This document shows, piece after piece, positions 10,154 to 19,669 of a DNA stretch of 64,000 bases; within the stretch, counting starts at the first letter, position 1, and every line of letters begins with the position of its first letter. The stretch lies in NCBI GenBank assembly GCA_003158855.1, contig PMLJ01000030.1, positions 1 through 64,000 on the forward strand, in the 5' to 3' direction. The position numbers were made by a program, and so were the translations under genes. The DNA comes from Acidimicrobiaceae bacterium. Lineage in GTDB: Bacteria; Actinomycetota; Acidimicrobiia; Acidimicrobiales; RAAP-2. The notes under the pieces were generated by a model, which was not told where the DNA came from, did no database searches, and saw nothing but the letters and a program-made list of their open reading frames with translations.

Positions 10154-11752
10154 ATGCTTATAGTCCGGGATTTGGGTATAGAGATTGGCGCACGCCGTAT
10201 TCTCGACCCGGTGTCCTTCACGGTCGGAAACGGCGAGAAGGTCGGCCTGGTCGGGCGAAACGGCGCCGGCAAGTCAACACTGCTTTCGGTGTTGCTCGGC
10301 TACACGCCAGAGCATCTGCGCATTACCGGCTCGGTACAGCACCAGGGAAAGATCAGCCACCTTCCTCAGGAGCCGGTTCCGGGAGGTCTCGGCGTCGAGC
10401 CGATCGGCCTCTCGCACGTCTTGTCGGCGAGGGGGCTCGATCAACTCGACGCCGACATGCAGCACGCCCGCCACGCGCTCGCCGCTGATCCGACCGAAGA
10501 GACCATCGAGCGCTTCACCGAACTTGAAGAGGCGTTTCGCGAGCGCGGCGGCTACGAGGCCGAGTCCGAAGTGGCACGGCTCGCCGCGGGCCTGGGACTC
10601 GACGAGGGACTGCTTCTCGAGGACCTGAGCTCGCTGTCGGGCGGTCAGCGCCGCCGCGTGGACCTGATGCGCGTGCTCTACGAGATGCCAGAAACGATGG
10701 TTCTCGACGAGCCCACGAACCACCTCGACAAAGCGGCCAAGCGCTGGCTCTTCGACGAGCTCGAGCGCTTTCGCGGCACCGTGCTCGTGATCAGCCACGA
10801 CCTGCCGCTGCTCGACAAGTCGATCGACCGCGTGTTGGCGCTGCGCGACGGGCAGTTGCGCGAGTACAAGGGCAACTACACGAAGTTCCTCGAGCAGGAA
10901 GAGACCCGCCGTCTCAGCGAAGAGAAGATGGCCTCCCACCAGGACGAGCAGATAGGGCGCATGAAGAACCTGGCGGACTCGATGCGCGGCCAGACTGCCG
11001 CTCGGGCGCGCCTCGCCAAGGTCCTCGACCGCAAGGTGGAGAAACTCGAAGACAATCGCGTGGAAGTCACCAAGAAGGAGCGCAAGGTGACCTTCAAGCT
11101 TCCCGCCCCCCCGAGAAGCGGTGACGTGCCGATGACCGTCGAGCACGTTGGTGTGCGTTACGGATCACTTGATGTTCTGAAGGACGTCAACTTCATCAGT
11201 CGACGTGGCGATCGGATCCTCATTGTGGGAAAGAACGGCGCAGGCAAGTCGTCGCTGCTGCGATGCCTCGCCGGAACCCAGGGGGCGCAGAGCGGGGTTG
11301 TGAAATTCGGTGCGAACGTCAAGGTCGGCTACTTCGCCCAGGAGCACGAGCAGTTGGATTTCTCGAGGTCGGTGCTCGATCACCTGGAGAACGCCACGGT
11401 GCAAACCGAGGTCCAGCGCCGGTCTCTTCTCGGCGCGTTCGGACTGAAGGGATCGGCCGCGCACCAGATGCCCGGAACGCTCTCAGGCGGAGAACGCGCC
11501 AAGTTGGCGCTGGCGATCCTCGCCGCCTCCGATGCCAATCTCCTCCTGCTCGACGAGCCAACGAACAACCTCGACCCCGCGAGCGTCGAGGCGCTGGGCG
11601 TGATGATGCACCAGTGGAAGGGCACGATCGTCGCGGTGAGCCACGAGCGCGAGTTCGTCGAGGCCTTAGAGCCAACCCACGCCGTGATGCTGCCCGAGGA
11701 GTACTTTGACCTCTGGCGTGACGACTACATGGATCTCATCGAGCGTCGCTAG
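10154..11752 (+). CDS. ABC-F family ATPase (ribosome-associated, duplicated ABC domains)
   Basis: A soluble 532-residue protein with two ABC cassettes and no membrane segments. Walker A motifs are GRNGAGKSTL and GKNGAGKSSL, signatures are LSGGQRRRVDL and LSGGERAKLAL, and Walker B motifs end in DEPTNHLD and DEPTNNLD. A charged linker rich in Arg/Lys (residues about 240-320) joins them. ABC-F proteins act on the ribosome as translation factors, and some protect against antibiotics; this one lacks features that would assign it to a resistance class. ATG at 10154 follows the preceding stop directly. Confidence 0.92.
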   Translation: MLIVRDLGIEIGARRILDPVSFTVGNGEKVGLVGRNGAGKSTLLSVLLGYTPEHLRITGSVQHQGKISHLPQEPVPGGLGVEPIGLSHVLSARGLDQLDADMQHARHALAADPTEETIERFTELEEAFRERGGYEAESEVARLAAGLGLDEGLLLEDLSSLSGGQRRRVDLMRVLYEMPETMVLDEPTNHLDKAAKRWLFDELERFRGTVLVISHDLPLLDKSIDRVLALRDGQLREYKGNYTKFLEQEETRRLSEEKMASHQDEQIGRMKNLADSMRGQTAARARLAKVLDRKVEKLEDNRVEVTKKERKVTFKLPAPPRSGDVPMTVEHVGVRYGSLDVLKDVNFISRRGDRILIVGKNGAGKSSLLRCLAGTQGAQSGVVKFGANVKVGYFAQEHEQLDFSRSVLDHLENATVQTEVQRRSLLGAFGLKGSAAHQMPGTLSGGERAKLALAILAASDANLLLLDEPTNNLDPASVEALGVMMHQWKGTIVAVSHEREFVEALEPTHAVMLPEEYFDLWRDDYMDLIERR

Positions 11753-11888
11753 TTCTCACTTGGCGTTCGAGCGGATCCTCTGCCTCGCCATCATTGGCTG
11801 GTTCGCGACGCTTCTGGTCGCTCGCGTTACCCAGCCTCGTTGAAGCCATCGCGTCGCAGATGGCTGACTATCTCGCAACCTCGGTCAA

Positions 11889-12863
11889 CTACTGCGCGCC
11901 GCGCAGGAGTTGCGCCTCTTGGTTGCTCGTGAGCCAGTGGGCGGGCCACGCTCGATCGGCCCACCAGGCTACAACGTCGTCGATGCTTTCCTCGAGGGGC
12001 CGCAGACGAAGTCCGTTGGCGAGGGCTCGGGAGTTGTCGACGTCGAGCATGTTCTCGCTCTGCGTACCCGTCCACAGCGGGAACTTGGCGTCGAGATGGG
12101 CTTCGGCAACAGATTCAGGGCTGACTTCGCGAATCGTGGTGTGAGGCGGCGCGAGGTGCTTCGCAATCTGCTCGACCATCTCGACGAAATGGTTGGCGGG
12201 GTAGGGTCCGGCGGCGTGGAACGGGCCGCGCAGCGACTGATCGGCGATGCGCACGACGAAGTCTCCGAGGTCGCGGGCGTCGATGTACTGGATGACGTTC
12301 GAGCGTGGTCCGGGAACCGCGATCTCGCCTCCGCGACGAGCGCGTTCCACCCAGTAGGGGAAGCGAAGCGTCGCGTCGTGCGAGCCGATCACGAACGTCG
12401 GGCGCACGAGGGTGGTCTGGGTACCGAAGAGTCGAGTCGCGGCCCGTTCGCAGGCCGCCTTCAGCGGCCCGTAGGTTTCGCCGGTGACCGGACCGTTCGG
12501 ATCAAGGTCGGGGTCGCCAATAGTCATGGCGGTGTCCTCGGTTGCTCCTGGGGTCGGGGGCTCGACGTAGGCCGACACCGAGGAGATCTGGATGTGGTGG
12601 CCGCCGCGGCCGCCGATGGCCTCGGCGAGGACCTCGACGTCGCGGGGCAGATAGGCAACGGTGTCGATCGTCGCATCGAACGACAAGCCGTCGAGGGCCG
12701 AGAAGTCGCCCTTGCGGTCACCGACCAAGCGGCGGACGTTGTCGGGTAGGTCGCTCGGCGTGACTCCTCGGTTGATGACCGTGACGTCGTGGCCTTCGCG
12801 CAGGGCCGACCACGCAATGGCGCGGCCCACGAACGATGTTCCCCCGGCAATCAGAATCCGCAT
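11889..12863 (-). CDS. NAD-dependent epimerase/dehydratase-like (atypical SDR) protein
   Basis: A Rossmann-fold protein of 324 residues. The N-terminal dinucleotide motif is MRILIAGGTSFVGRAI. The SDR active-site tyrosine/lysine pair appears as ETYGPLKAACE. Sequence between them (SSVSAY) supplies the expected Ser. This subgroup includes reductases and isoflavone-reductase-like proteins, so a specific reaction cannot be assigned. ATG at 12863 was chosen because it immediately precedes the beta-1 strand and has GGGAGAGG upstream. The 136-bp gap to the ABC-F gene contains nothing recognisable. Confidence 0.85.
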   Translation of the reverse strand: MRILIAGGTSFVGRAIAWSALREGHDVTVINRGVTPSDLPDNVRRLVGDRKGDFSALDGLSFDATIDTVAYLPRDVEVLAEAIGGRGGHHIQISSVSAYVEPPTPGATEDTAMTIGDPDLDPNGPVTGETYGPLKAACERAATRLFGTQTTLVRPTFVIGSHDATLRFPYWVERARRGGEIAVPGPRSNVIQYIDARDLGDFVVRIADQSLRGPFHAAGPYPANHFVEMVEQIAKHLAPPHTTIREVSPESVAEAHLDAKFPLWTGTQSENMLDVDNSRALANGLRLRPLEESIDDVVAWWADRAWPAHWLTSNQEAQLLRGAQ

Positions 12864-12953
12864 GGCCTCTCCCAACTCCACGAACAGTTAGACACTAGGG
12901 AGTGCCGACCGACGTCCGATCGCCGCCGACGAGGATGCCGCTGGCACCGCCAC

Positions 12954-13667
12954 TCATTCGCGCGCGGCCGCGTCGAAGGCGTAACTGGTGAAGTTGGCGC
13001 GCAGCGAGAACCCCGCTCTTTCGTACACGCGCTGAGCCGCGATATTGCGGTGACTGACCCCCAGGCCCAGCCACTCGATGCCCTGCTCGCGGGCGCGGGC
13101 AATGATCCCCTGAGTGAGTTCTTGGGCGTAGCCGTTGCCCCGTAGTTCGGTGACGGTGACGATGGACGCCAGCACGTGCAGCCCGGACTCCCATCGAACG
13201 AGAGCGCCGAGTGAGACCAGGCAATCATTCTCGTCACGAAGGCCGTACCAATTGACGACCTCGGGATCCGCCGGCCACACCGAGGAGTCCACGGCGTGGA
13301 TCTGCAGGAGCTCGGTGATCTCCGCCTCGTTCTCGAGGGTCTCCACGTCGCCGTCCACCTGGGTCAGCGAGGCGTTGGCCGAGTAGAAATCCCAGCGATC
13401 GCTGGCCCGAAGCAGCCCGAAGCGTTCGCCCTCGGTTGGTCGGTCAATGACGCAGTGCGTCCACGCCGGGTTGAACGGCGGATGCGGTCCAAGGCCCATG
13501 CCGAAGATCTGTTGGCCCGAGAGCGTCAAGGAGAAGGAGTCGGCGGTTCGCACGGCCAACTCAAGACGTTCGGGCGCGAGGAAGAATGCGGCCGGATTGC
13601 CCATGCCGAGTATTTCGTTGGACCAGTCGAGGGCCAGTCCGGCGTCGAATGTCGAAGTTTCAACCAC
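12954..13667 (-). CDS. GNAT-family N-acetyltransferase
   Basis: A 237-residue protein with a C-terminal GNAT domain. Acetyl-CoA-binding motif A is recognisable in VTVTELRGNGYAQELTQGII, with the RGNGY variant of the Q/RxxGxG/A loop. The following helix and the NIAAQRVYERAGF segment are typical of the FR47-like branch. The N-terminal half is degenerate and may be a second, vestigial GNAT fold. It starts with GTG at 13667. The acceptor substrate is unknown. Confidence 0.85.
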   Translation of the reverse strand: MVETSTFDAGLALDWSNEILGMGNPAAFFLAPERLELAVRTADSFSLTLSGQQIFGMGLGPHPPFNPAWTHCVIDRPTEGERFGLLRASDRWDFYSANASLTQVDGDVETLENEAEITELLQIHAVDSSVWPADPEVVNWYGLRDENDCLVSLGALVRWESGLHVLASIVTVTELRGNGYAQELTQGIIARAREQGIEWLGLGVSHRNIAAQRVYERAGFSLRANFTSYAFDAAARE

Positions 13668-13702
13668 AGGCCTTGACAGTACCGCTGCTCGGGAGTGCGG
13701 GA

Positions 13703-14761
13703 TTACCTTTTCGGATCCTTCGGCGCCGGACGCCCCCTCTTGCGCTGCTTCATCATCTCTTCGGGACTGCGGCGATGCTCCTGATGAGCCAACTCGGCTT
13801 GGATGAGTCGCCAGTTCTCCAGGCGCCGCGCCGCCAGTTCGCCCGAGGCAACGGCCGCCTCAACCGCGCAACCCAGGTCCCCAGTGTGGCTGCAGTCCCG
13901 GAAGCGACAGCCGAGCGCGATCTCGCCGATATCGGAGAAGGTCTCGTCAACCCCCTCTTGTCCGACCATCAAGTCGAGTAGACGGATGCCGGGAATGTCG
14001 AGCAGCACGCCGCCAGAGCGCAAGCGGTAGAGCTTGCGCGTGGTGGTCGCGTGGCGGCCCTCGCCACTTCGATTCAAAGTGCGCGTCACCTCCTCGCTGC
14101 CCTCGAGCGTATTCAAGAGCGAGGTCTTGCCGGCTCCGGACGCGCCGAGCATCACAGCGGTCACTCCTTCATGGAGCAGATCGCGCAGGTGCTCGATGCC
14201 TTCGCCGCTCTGCGAGCTGGTGGTGAGGACATCCACCCCGGGTACCGCCAACTTCGTTTCCTCGAGTAGCGCGTCGGCGTCGCTGGCTTCGTCGGACTTG
14301 GTGAGCACGACAAACGGCCGTGCCCCGCTCTCCCACGCCATGATCGCGAAGCGTTCGAGCATGCGCACATTGAGGCCGCGGTCGATCGGTACGACGAGGA
14401 GGACGAGGTCCAAATTCGCGGCGAGGACCTGGATGTCACGCCCGTTCGGGTCAGGCCGGCGCAGGGCGCTGCGCCGAGGCAGCACGGTGACAATCTGGTC
14501 GTCCCTCAGGCCAACCCAGTCTCCGGCGACAGGGCGAACATCGAGGCTCGGCGACAGGTGACACGTGGAGATGAACTCCTGACCCGCGGCATCGCACCAA
14601 ATGACCTCGCCGGTCGCGCCGTGCACGATGCTCACGCGGCCCACGTTGAGTCCCTCGTCCACCTCCAGAATGTCGTCCGACGTGAGGCCCAACGTGCGAA
14701 GTACATCGACGGCGGGCCCGTCATATGGGCCGGCGCCCTCTGCTCGTGGTTGCTCATTCAT
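13703..14761 (-). CDS. rsgA: Ribosome small-subunit biogenesis GTPase RsgA
   Basis: RsgA is a circularly permuted GTPase that checks late maturation of the 30S subunit. Motif order shows the permutation: G4 (TKSD) comes before G1 (GASGAGKTSLLN) and G3 (DIPG). The N-terminal OB-fold region contains GDWVGLRD, and the C-terminal zinc site reads CRFRDCSHTGDLGC. The 352-residue length from ATG at 14761 is normal; longer open frame upstream is low-complexity and non-homologous. The C-terminus ends in a basic tail (KQRKRGR) typical of an rRNA-binding protein. Confidence 0.93.
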   Translation of the reverse strand: MNEQPRAEGAGPYDGPAVDVLRTLGLTSDDILEVDEGLNVGRVSIVHGATGEVIWCDAAGQEFISTCHLSPSLDVRPVAGDWVGLRDDQIVTVLPRRSALRRPDPNGRDIQVLAANLDLVLLVVPIDRGLNVRMLERFAIMAWESGARPFVVLTKSDEASDADALLEETKLAVPGVDVLTTSSQSGEGIEHLRDLLHEGVTAVMLGASGAGKTSLLNTLEGSEEVTRTLNRSGEGRHATTTRKLYRLRSGGVLLDIPGIRLLDLMVGQEGVDETFSDIGEIALGCRFRDCSHTGDLGCAVEAAVASGELAARRLENWRLIQAELAHQEHRRSPEEMMKQRKRGRPAPKDPKR

Positions 14762-14919
14762 TGACTGCCAGTATCGCCCGCCGGGCGCTCTGAGTGCGAG
14801 AAGTGGTGCAAAGGCCGTCGAGAAGGACCGTATGAAGGCTCTACACCCAAGGCGCCCACCGCCTACGAGGTGCCGGCGCCCGGATGAAGATCGATGGCGC
14901 GGATGGGATACTTGGCTGA

Positions 14920-16086
14920 ATGGAGCAAAGAGAAGCGGTTGCGGAAGATGCCACCCCCCTATCGAGTGCACTCTCGTGGCTTCTCGCCTCGGCGGGAATA
15001 GTCGGCTGCGCCGTTGCGTTCGCGGTCGACTTCCGCAAGGCCTCGTCCGCGGCGTCGCAGGACTGGTCGCCGTTCGTGCTGGTGACGGGGCTCCTCCTGG
15101 TGGGTTTGGTTGCGAACGAGGATGGGCTGTTCGAGGCCGCCGGCAACCGTCTCGCTCGGTTGTCAAAGAACGGAGCCGTGCTCTTCTTGGGGGCCGCTCT
15201 CCTCATTGGCGCCGTCACGGCGGTTCTCAATCTGGACACGTCGGTCGCCTTCCTGACCCCGGTGCTCATCTATACGGCGAGGAGTCGCGGTGGTGGCGAA
15301 GCGCCCCTGCTGTATGGTTGCCTGCTGCTGTCGAACGCCGGCTCGCTCTTCCTCCCGGGTTCGAACCTTACGAACCTGATCGTGCTCGGACATTCGCGCC
15401 CGACCGGAGCGGGATTCATCTCCCACATGTGGGCCCCCGCCACGGCGGCGCTGGTGGTCACCGCGCTGGTCATCGCGGTCCTCGAGCACCGTGAACTTCG
15501 AATAGAGCCTTCGAGGATCGCCGCGTCGGTCAAGCCCACGCTGGGACTCGGCCTCGCCGCGGTCCTGGTGTCCGCGGTCCTGGTGCTGGTGCTGCCCGCG
15601 CCCGATCCCGCGCCTGCGGTGTTGATGGTGGGGGTGGTGGTGATCGTTGTCCGCCTCATCCGTGGCAAGGACAGCGTTGGTCACGTCTTCGAGGTCCTGA
15701 GCGTGCCGCTGCTGGTGGGGCTGTTCGGAATAGCGGTGGCGCTCGGAACGATCGGTCGCGCGTGGTCGTTTCCTTCGACGCTGCTCTCGCATCTGGACGT
15801 CTGGAGCACGGCTGTGGTCGCCGCGTTCAGTGCCGTACTCTTCAACAACCTTCCCGCGGCGTCACTCCTGGCGGCCCACGCGCCGACTCATCCGTACGCG
15901 CTGCTCATCGGACTCAATCTGGGTCCCAACCTCTGCATCACCGGATCTTTGGCGTGGCTTCTGTGGATTCGAGCGGCCCGTGTCGCGGGCGCTCGCCCGT
16001 CGCTGATGCGAGCCAGTCGACTCGGCATGGTGGCCGTCCCGCTCTCGGTGCTCGCCGCCCTCGCCGTGCTGGTGATGATGGGCTGA
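14920..16086 (+). CDS. ArsB/NhaD-type (ion transporter superfamily) membrane permease
   Basis: A polytopic membrane protein of 388 residues with about ten hydrophobic segments. The N-terminal half contains the NLDTSVAFLTPVLI and LFLPGSNLTNLIVLG motifs and the C-terminal half FNNLPAASLLAAHAPTHPYALLIGLNLGPNLCITGSLA, the duplicated hairpin and Asn-containing loops of the ion transporter (ArsB, SLC13-like) superfamily. No ars genes are adjacent (the arsenic locus is 17 kb away and has its own ACR3), so arsenite transport is not supported. The ion or anion carried is unknown. Confidence 0.75.
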   Translation: MEQREAVAEDATPLSSALSWLLASAGIVGCAVAFAVDFRKASSAASQDWSPFVLVTGLLLVGLVANEDGLFEAAGNRLARLSKNGAVLFLGAALLIGAVTAVLNLDTSVAFLTPVLIYTARSRGGGEAPLLYGCLLLSNAGSLFLPGSNLTNLIVLGHSRPTGAGFISHMWAPATAALVVTALVIAVLEHRELRIEPSRIAASVKPTLGLGLAAVLVSAVLVLVLPAPDPAPAVLMVGVVVIVVRLIRGKDSVGHVFEVLSVPLLVGLFGIAVALGTIGRAWSFPSTLLSHLDVWSTAVVAAFSAVLFNNLPAASLLAAHAPTHPYALLIGLNLGPNLCITGSLAWLLWIRAARVAGARPSLMRASRLGMVAVPLSVLAALAVLVMMG

Positions 16087-16096
16087 AGGCGGAACC

Positions 16097-17425
16097 TCAG
16101 TAGTTGACTATGCCCCTCGGGACGGCCTCGTCGAGGTGCACGTAGGCCGGGTCAACAGCCACCGTTGACCAGCTGCCGGGGTACGAACTCCCATCAGCGT
16201 TGGTCGCCGTGCCCGTGTACTGGTAGACGGGAATGAGCCACGCCGATCCGTCCTGCAGCTGATACGTGCCGAGCATCACGGTGACGTCGTTCAGCACGAC
16301 GGTCACGAGCGGGGGTCCCGAGGGAATCGTGGTCGTTGTGGACGGACCGGAGGAACCATCGCTCAATCCGGTATCGGTGGTCGTGGGGGCAGTCGTTGCC
16401 GGGGGGTTGACGAATCCACCTCCGTTGGTGCCTTCCTGCTTCACCGTGCCGGTTGCCGGAGCGAAACCATTCTGCTGTTGGGTATTGAGTGACGCTACGC
16501 CGTCAACCGGGCTCTGGAGGGGGTAGTTGGTGCTCGAGGCAACGCTGAAGGCCGGACCCGAAGCCTGGACGAGGGTGTTGGAGCCGTCGACGGTGAATTG
16601 AACTGATTGATCGGTGGTGGTGCCATCGATCGCGACGCCGTAGTTGGCCGTCTCTTCGTTGATCGTGGCGCTCGTCGAATTCAAGTCAGTGTACGCCGCC
16701 TGCGTGGAGAAGCTCGGACTGGCGAGCGAGTAGCCGTAGTTCAGCATCTTGAAGTAGACCTCGGCATCGCTCGCCACCGTCGACTGGGCGGGTACCGGTC
16801 CCGCGGCGCCTTGGCCCGCGACCAGACCCGAAGAGTCCGGGGTGGGCGGGCCGCTCGTGACCGATGAAGAGGAGATCGACGAGGCTGAGTTGTAGTACCA
16901 CTTCGACGCCCCACCGTAGGACTGGTACACGAGGGTGTCGCCAGCGCGGTCGGTGACCGTCCAATCCGTGCCGTCGCCATTGACATTCTGGGGGGTTCCG
17001 GTCACGCCGAATATCAAGGCGAGCCTCGCGGCCTCGACGTTGCCGTCCGGCGGGGTCCGAAGTTGATAGGCCGTGGCGAGCGACGGGGCCGAACCGAGAT
17101 CTGGTCCCGCGGTGAAATGCAACTTCTCGTAGATCATCATCATCGAACCAGCGGGAGCCGCCACGGAGCCATGTGTTGCAGCACTGAGTTCAAGGACCGG
17201 CAGGCTCGGCCCGACGGCCTGCAGCGTCGTGATGGCGCCCGCCATCACGAGTGAGGTGACGGCCACCGCGGAGGCCATCCTTAACTTGAAGAGACGCCAC
17301 TGACCTTCGAGGCGTGCCGTCGAAGGCGAGGTAATCCGTGAAACCATTGCATCGAGGTTGGGGTGTTGGTACGGGTGGGCGGCTACTAGGTCCGCGGCGC
17401 GCAAGCGATCGTCAATGTTGCCCAT
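16097..17425 (-). CDS. Membrane-anchored partner of the upstream ECF sigma factor (possible anti-sigma factor)
   Basis: A 442-residue protein starting at ATG 17425 behind an ideal AAGGAGG. An N-terminal cytoplasmic stretch of about 47 residues precedes one hydrophobic segment (MASAVAVTSLVMAGAITTL). The remaining 370 residues are predicted outside the membrane and include Ser/Thr/Pro/Gly-rich linkers (for example PPATTAPTTTDTG). The gene starts 50 bp downstream of the sigma-factor gene on the same strand. One-TM anti-sigma factors are often encoded in this position, so the cytoplasmic stub may bind the sigma factor. I see no canonical zinc anti-sigma HxxxCxxC motif, so this role is inference. 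Confidence 0.6.
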   Translation of the reverse strand: MGNIDDRLRAADLVAAHPYQHPNLDAMVSRITSPSTARLEGQWRLFKLRMASAVAVTSLVMAGAITTLQAVGPSLPVLELSAATHGSVAAPAGSMMMIYEKLHFTAGPDLGSAPSLATAYQLRTPPDGNVEAARLALIFGVTGTPQNVNGDGTDWTVTDRAGDTLVYQSYGGASKWYYNSASSISSSSVTSGPPTPDSSGLVAGQGAAGPVPAQSTVASDAEVYFKMLNYGYSLASPSFSTQAAYTDLNSTSATINEETANYGVAIDGTTTDQSVQFTVDGSNTLVQASGPAFSVASSTNYPLQSPVDGVASLNTQQQNGFAPATGTVKQEGTNGGGFVNPPATTAPTTTDTGLSDGSSGPSTTTTIPSGPPLVTVVLNDVTVMLGTYQLQDGSAWLIPVYQYTGTATNADGSSYPGSWSTVAVDPAYVHLDEAVPRGIVNY

Positions 17426-17474
17426 GAACTACCTCCTTTTCTTACTTGTTTCTGTATCGAGTCCACCGAAACTT

Positions 17475-17978
17475 TCAGGCAACTTCGACCGAAGCGAAGA
17501 ATTCCCTGAAACGAGACTGAGCTCTGGTGAGTCGCACGGCGGCGACGTTGGTCGTGACGGAGAGCGTGGCCGCGATTGCGTGAACGTCGAGACCGTCCCA
17601 CGCGCTCAACATGAGAATCTCCCGGTCGTCGTCGGTGAGCCGGGCGAGCGCTTCGCGGACGGTCACGTCAGCGACGACGTAGTCCTCGGCGGAGGAGTCG
17701 TTGGGTCCAACCTTGAGCGAGGACTCGTGCGAGCTCTTTCGCTGTCGCGCCCTACGCGCATTGCGCAGCACGTTGCGCGCGACGCCAATCATCCAGGCCA
17801 ACTCGGCCTCCGCGGGAATTTCGGAACGCTTCTTCCACACGACTATCAGCGTCTCTTCGACGAGGTCATCCAAATCGCTTGACGTGAGGGGGTAGAGGCG
17901 ACGTCGAAGATAGTTGCCAATGGCGGGGCTGTGTTCGTGAACAAGTCGGCGGAACTGATCGTCGTCAATTGAGCCCAT
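17475..17978 (-). CDS. ECF-type RNA polymerase sigma factor
   Basis: A 167-residue protein with sigma-70 region 2 (NYLRRRLYPLTSSDLDDLVEETLIVVWKK, with the conserved DDLVEET) and region 4 (LARLTDDDREILMLSAWDGLDVHAIAATLSV). The linker is acidic. I chose ATG at 17978 (MGSIDDDQF) because upstream open frame is not sigma-like. Downstream on the same strand is a membrane protein that may act as its anti-sigma factor. The signal and regulon are unknown. Confidence 0.88.
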   Translation of the reverse strand: MGSIDDDQFRRLVHEHSPAIGNYLRRRLYPLTSSDLDDLVEETLIVVWKKRSEIPAEAELAWMIGVARNVLRNARRARQRKSSHESSLKVGPNDSSAEDYVVADVTVREALARLTDDDREILMLSAWDGLDVHAIAATLSVTTNVAAVRLTRAQSRFREFFASVEVA

Positions 17979-18385
17979 ACCTCTATCCTTGTCCGACGGG
18001 ATGGAATAATTACCTTGAAGCAGCTCGTGGCGCCTCGCGGCAACCGGCCTTGCTCGAAGATGGGACACCACTCGGCGGAGGTCTTGGTCGGCGAATATCC
18101 TGTGGTTTCGCATGACCACTCGAGCCCTCCTCTCACTAGCGAGCCTGCTGGTCAGGGTATATACCAACTCGACGGCCTCTCATTGCAGCGAAATATCGAA
18201 TACGTCAACGCATCGACCAACATGAATACGGTGTTCATTCGCTCCCCGGGGAGTTTCAACATCGCGCGTTCAATTGGCTCTCAACGCAAGCAATATCGAA
18301 GATGCCGTGGCGTTCTGTTCGAAGCTATTGCCGCCGAAAGCCGACGGCGTGGTGACGAGACTCGAGAGCTCGTGCGTCGAACTGG
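17979..18385. other. Intergenic stretch between the sigma factor and the SDR gene
   Basis: About 400 bp with no open frame that resembles a protein. It is upstream of the ECF sigma gene and downstream of the SDR gene, both on the minus strand, so it should contain the sigma-factor promoter. I could not identify a convincing ECF-type -35/-10 pair by eye. Confidence 0.4.
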
Positions 18386-19369
18386 CTAGTTCGGCTGTAT
18401 TGAACCCGCCACCGCAGCACCAACACCGGTGTAGTCGTACGCCGTTTCGGGGCTCGCACGGACCTGTTCATCGAGGAGTTTGGCGTCCTCGCCCACCAAG
18501 ATCCTCCACTTGCCGGAGCGAACCCCCTCGAGGATGATCTCGGCGGCGTCAGCCGCGCTGAGTGGAGCGCTGTCGCGGAAGTCCCTTCCGAACTCGCTGA
18601 CCATCAATTGAAGGTCGATGATCAATTGTCGGATGTCATCGGTCGATGCTCCTACAGGAAGAACGCCTGCGCGCTCCAGGTCCGCCCGCCGTCCCTCGAG
18701 ATCCTCGTCACTCAGAACCGCCGGATCCACATCATCGTGGACGCGCTGGCTGTTGGCGACGATGTCGGTGCCGACGTGGCCGGGCATCACGACGGCGACC
18801 TTGACGTGAGGGGCGTGGAGGCGAAGGTCCTCGATGAGCGCCTCCGAGAACCCCTTCACGGCGAACTTCGCCGTGCTGTAGGCGGTGTGGGGGATTCCCG
18901 GACCGAGTGACGCCCAAAAGCCGTTGATACTGCTCGTGTTGACGAGCACCGAGTCGTCGCTCTTGATGAGCAGCGCCAAAAATGCGCGGGTGCAGTAGTA
19001 GACACCCCACCAGTCGACGCCGAACGTCCGCTCCCACGTTGCGCGAGGATCGGTCACAAAACTTCCGCCCCCGGCGATGCCAGCGTTGTTGAAGACGAGA
19101 TCAACGTGGTCGCTGTCGTGGCGCGCAACGACTTCGTCGCGGAATCGAAGCACCTGTTCCTCGTCGCTCACGTCACAGAGATGGCCAGTGACCCGTGTGC
19201 CCGGTGGCGCGCCAGCCACGGCGATTGAAACCGTCTTGGCGATGCTCTGCGCGTTGACGTCACATGTGGCGACCGAGCAGCCCTCGGCGGCCAACTGGCG
19301 AACGAGTTCACGCCCCATTCCAGATCCGCCACCGGTGACAACCGCCAACTTTTGATTGAACGAGTCCAT
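18386..19369 (-). CDS. Short-chain dehydrogenase/reductase
   Basis: A classical SDR of 327 residues. Cofactor motif TGGGSGMGREL lies near the N-terminus, NNAG is present (LVFNNAGIAGGGS), and the catalytic triad is spread over NTSSINGF and the YSTAK segment (TAYSTAKFAVKGFSEAL). The C-terminal extension of about 70 residues is longer than a minimal SDR, as in many steroid/short-chain alcohol dehydrogenases of actinobacteria. ATG at 19369 follows GGGGGCTGG. The substrate is not predictable from the sequence. Confidence 0.88.
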   Translation of the reverse strand: MDSFNQKLAVVTGGGSGMGRELVRQLAAEGCSVATCDVNAQSIAKTVSIAVAGAPPGTRVTGHLCDVSDEEQVLRFRDEVVARHDSDHVDLVFNNAGIAGGGSFVTDPRATWERTFGVDWWGVYYCTRAFLALLIKSDDSVLVNTSSINGFWASLGPGIPHTAYSTAKFAVKGFSEALIEDLRLHAPHVKVAVVMPGHVGTDIVANSQRVHDDVDPAVLSDEDLEGRRADLERAGVLPVGASTDDIRQLIIDLQLMVSEFGRDFRDSAPLSAADAAEIILEGVRSGKWRILVGEDAKLLDEQVRASPETAYDYTGVGAAVAGSIQPN

Positions 19370-19669
19370 CCAGCCCCCTAATCCATGAAGAGGTTCTAGC
19401 ACGGCCCGTACCGCCAACCTGTCGATCGTTGGCCCCCGCAGGCGCGTCGACATCGTCTCTCGCTGACTCTGCTACGTGTCGAACGATTATTCGGACTTCG
19501 CGAATCAGTGCGAGTTCATCATGAGCGGCATTATTGCCAAGTTCTTACAGTCCATTGAGGTACTGCTTAATACTGATGACCTAGCCTCTTCCTTGCCGTT
19601 GCCAAGGCATCCCGCACACCGTGCGATGCAGTTGGTCACCGGCATCAAATCGCAATTGAAAGGTATTCC
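19370..19669. other. Intergenic stretch upstream of the secreted protein
   Basis: About 300 bp, more AT-rich than its surroundings, with no convincing gene. It separates the divergent SDR and secreted-protein genes and so should carry both promoters. No clear operator is visible. Confidence 0.4.

Noticed and set aside
14920-16086. ArsB arsenite pump
   Set aside because: The fold fits, but there is no arsenic gene nearby and the superfamily carries many anions, so no arsenic role is claimed.
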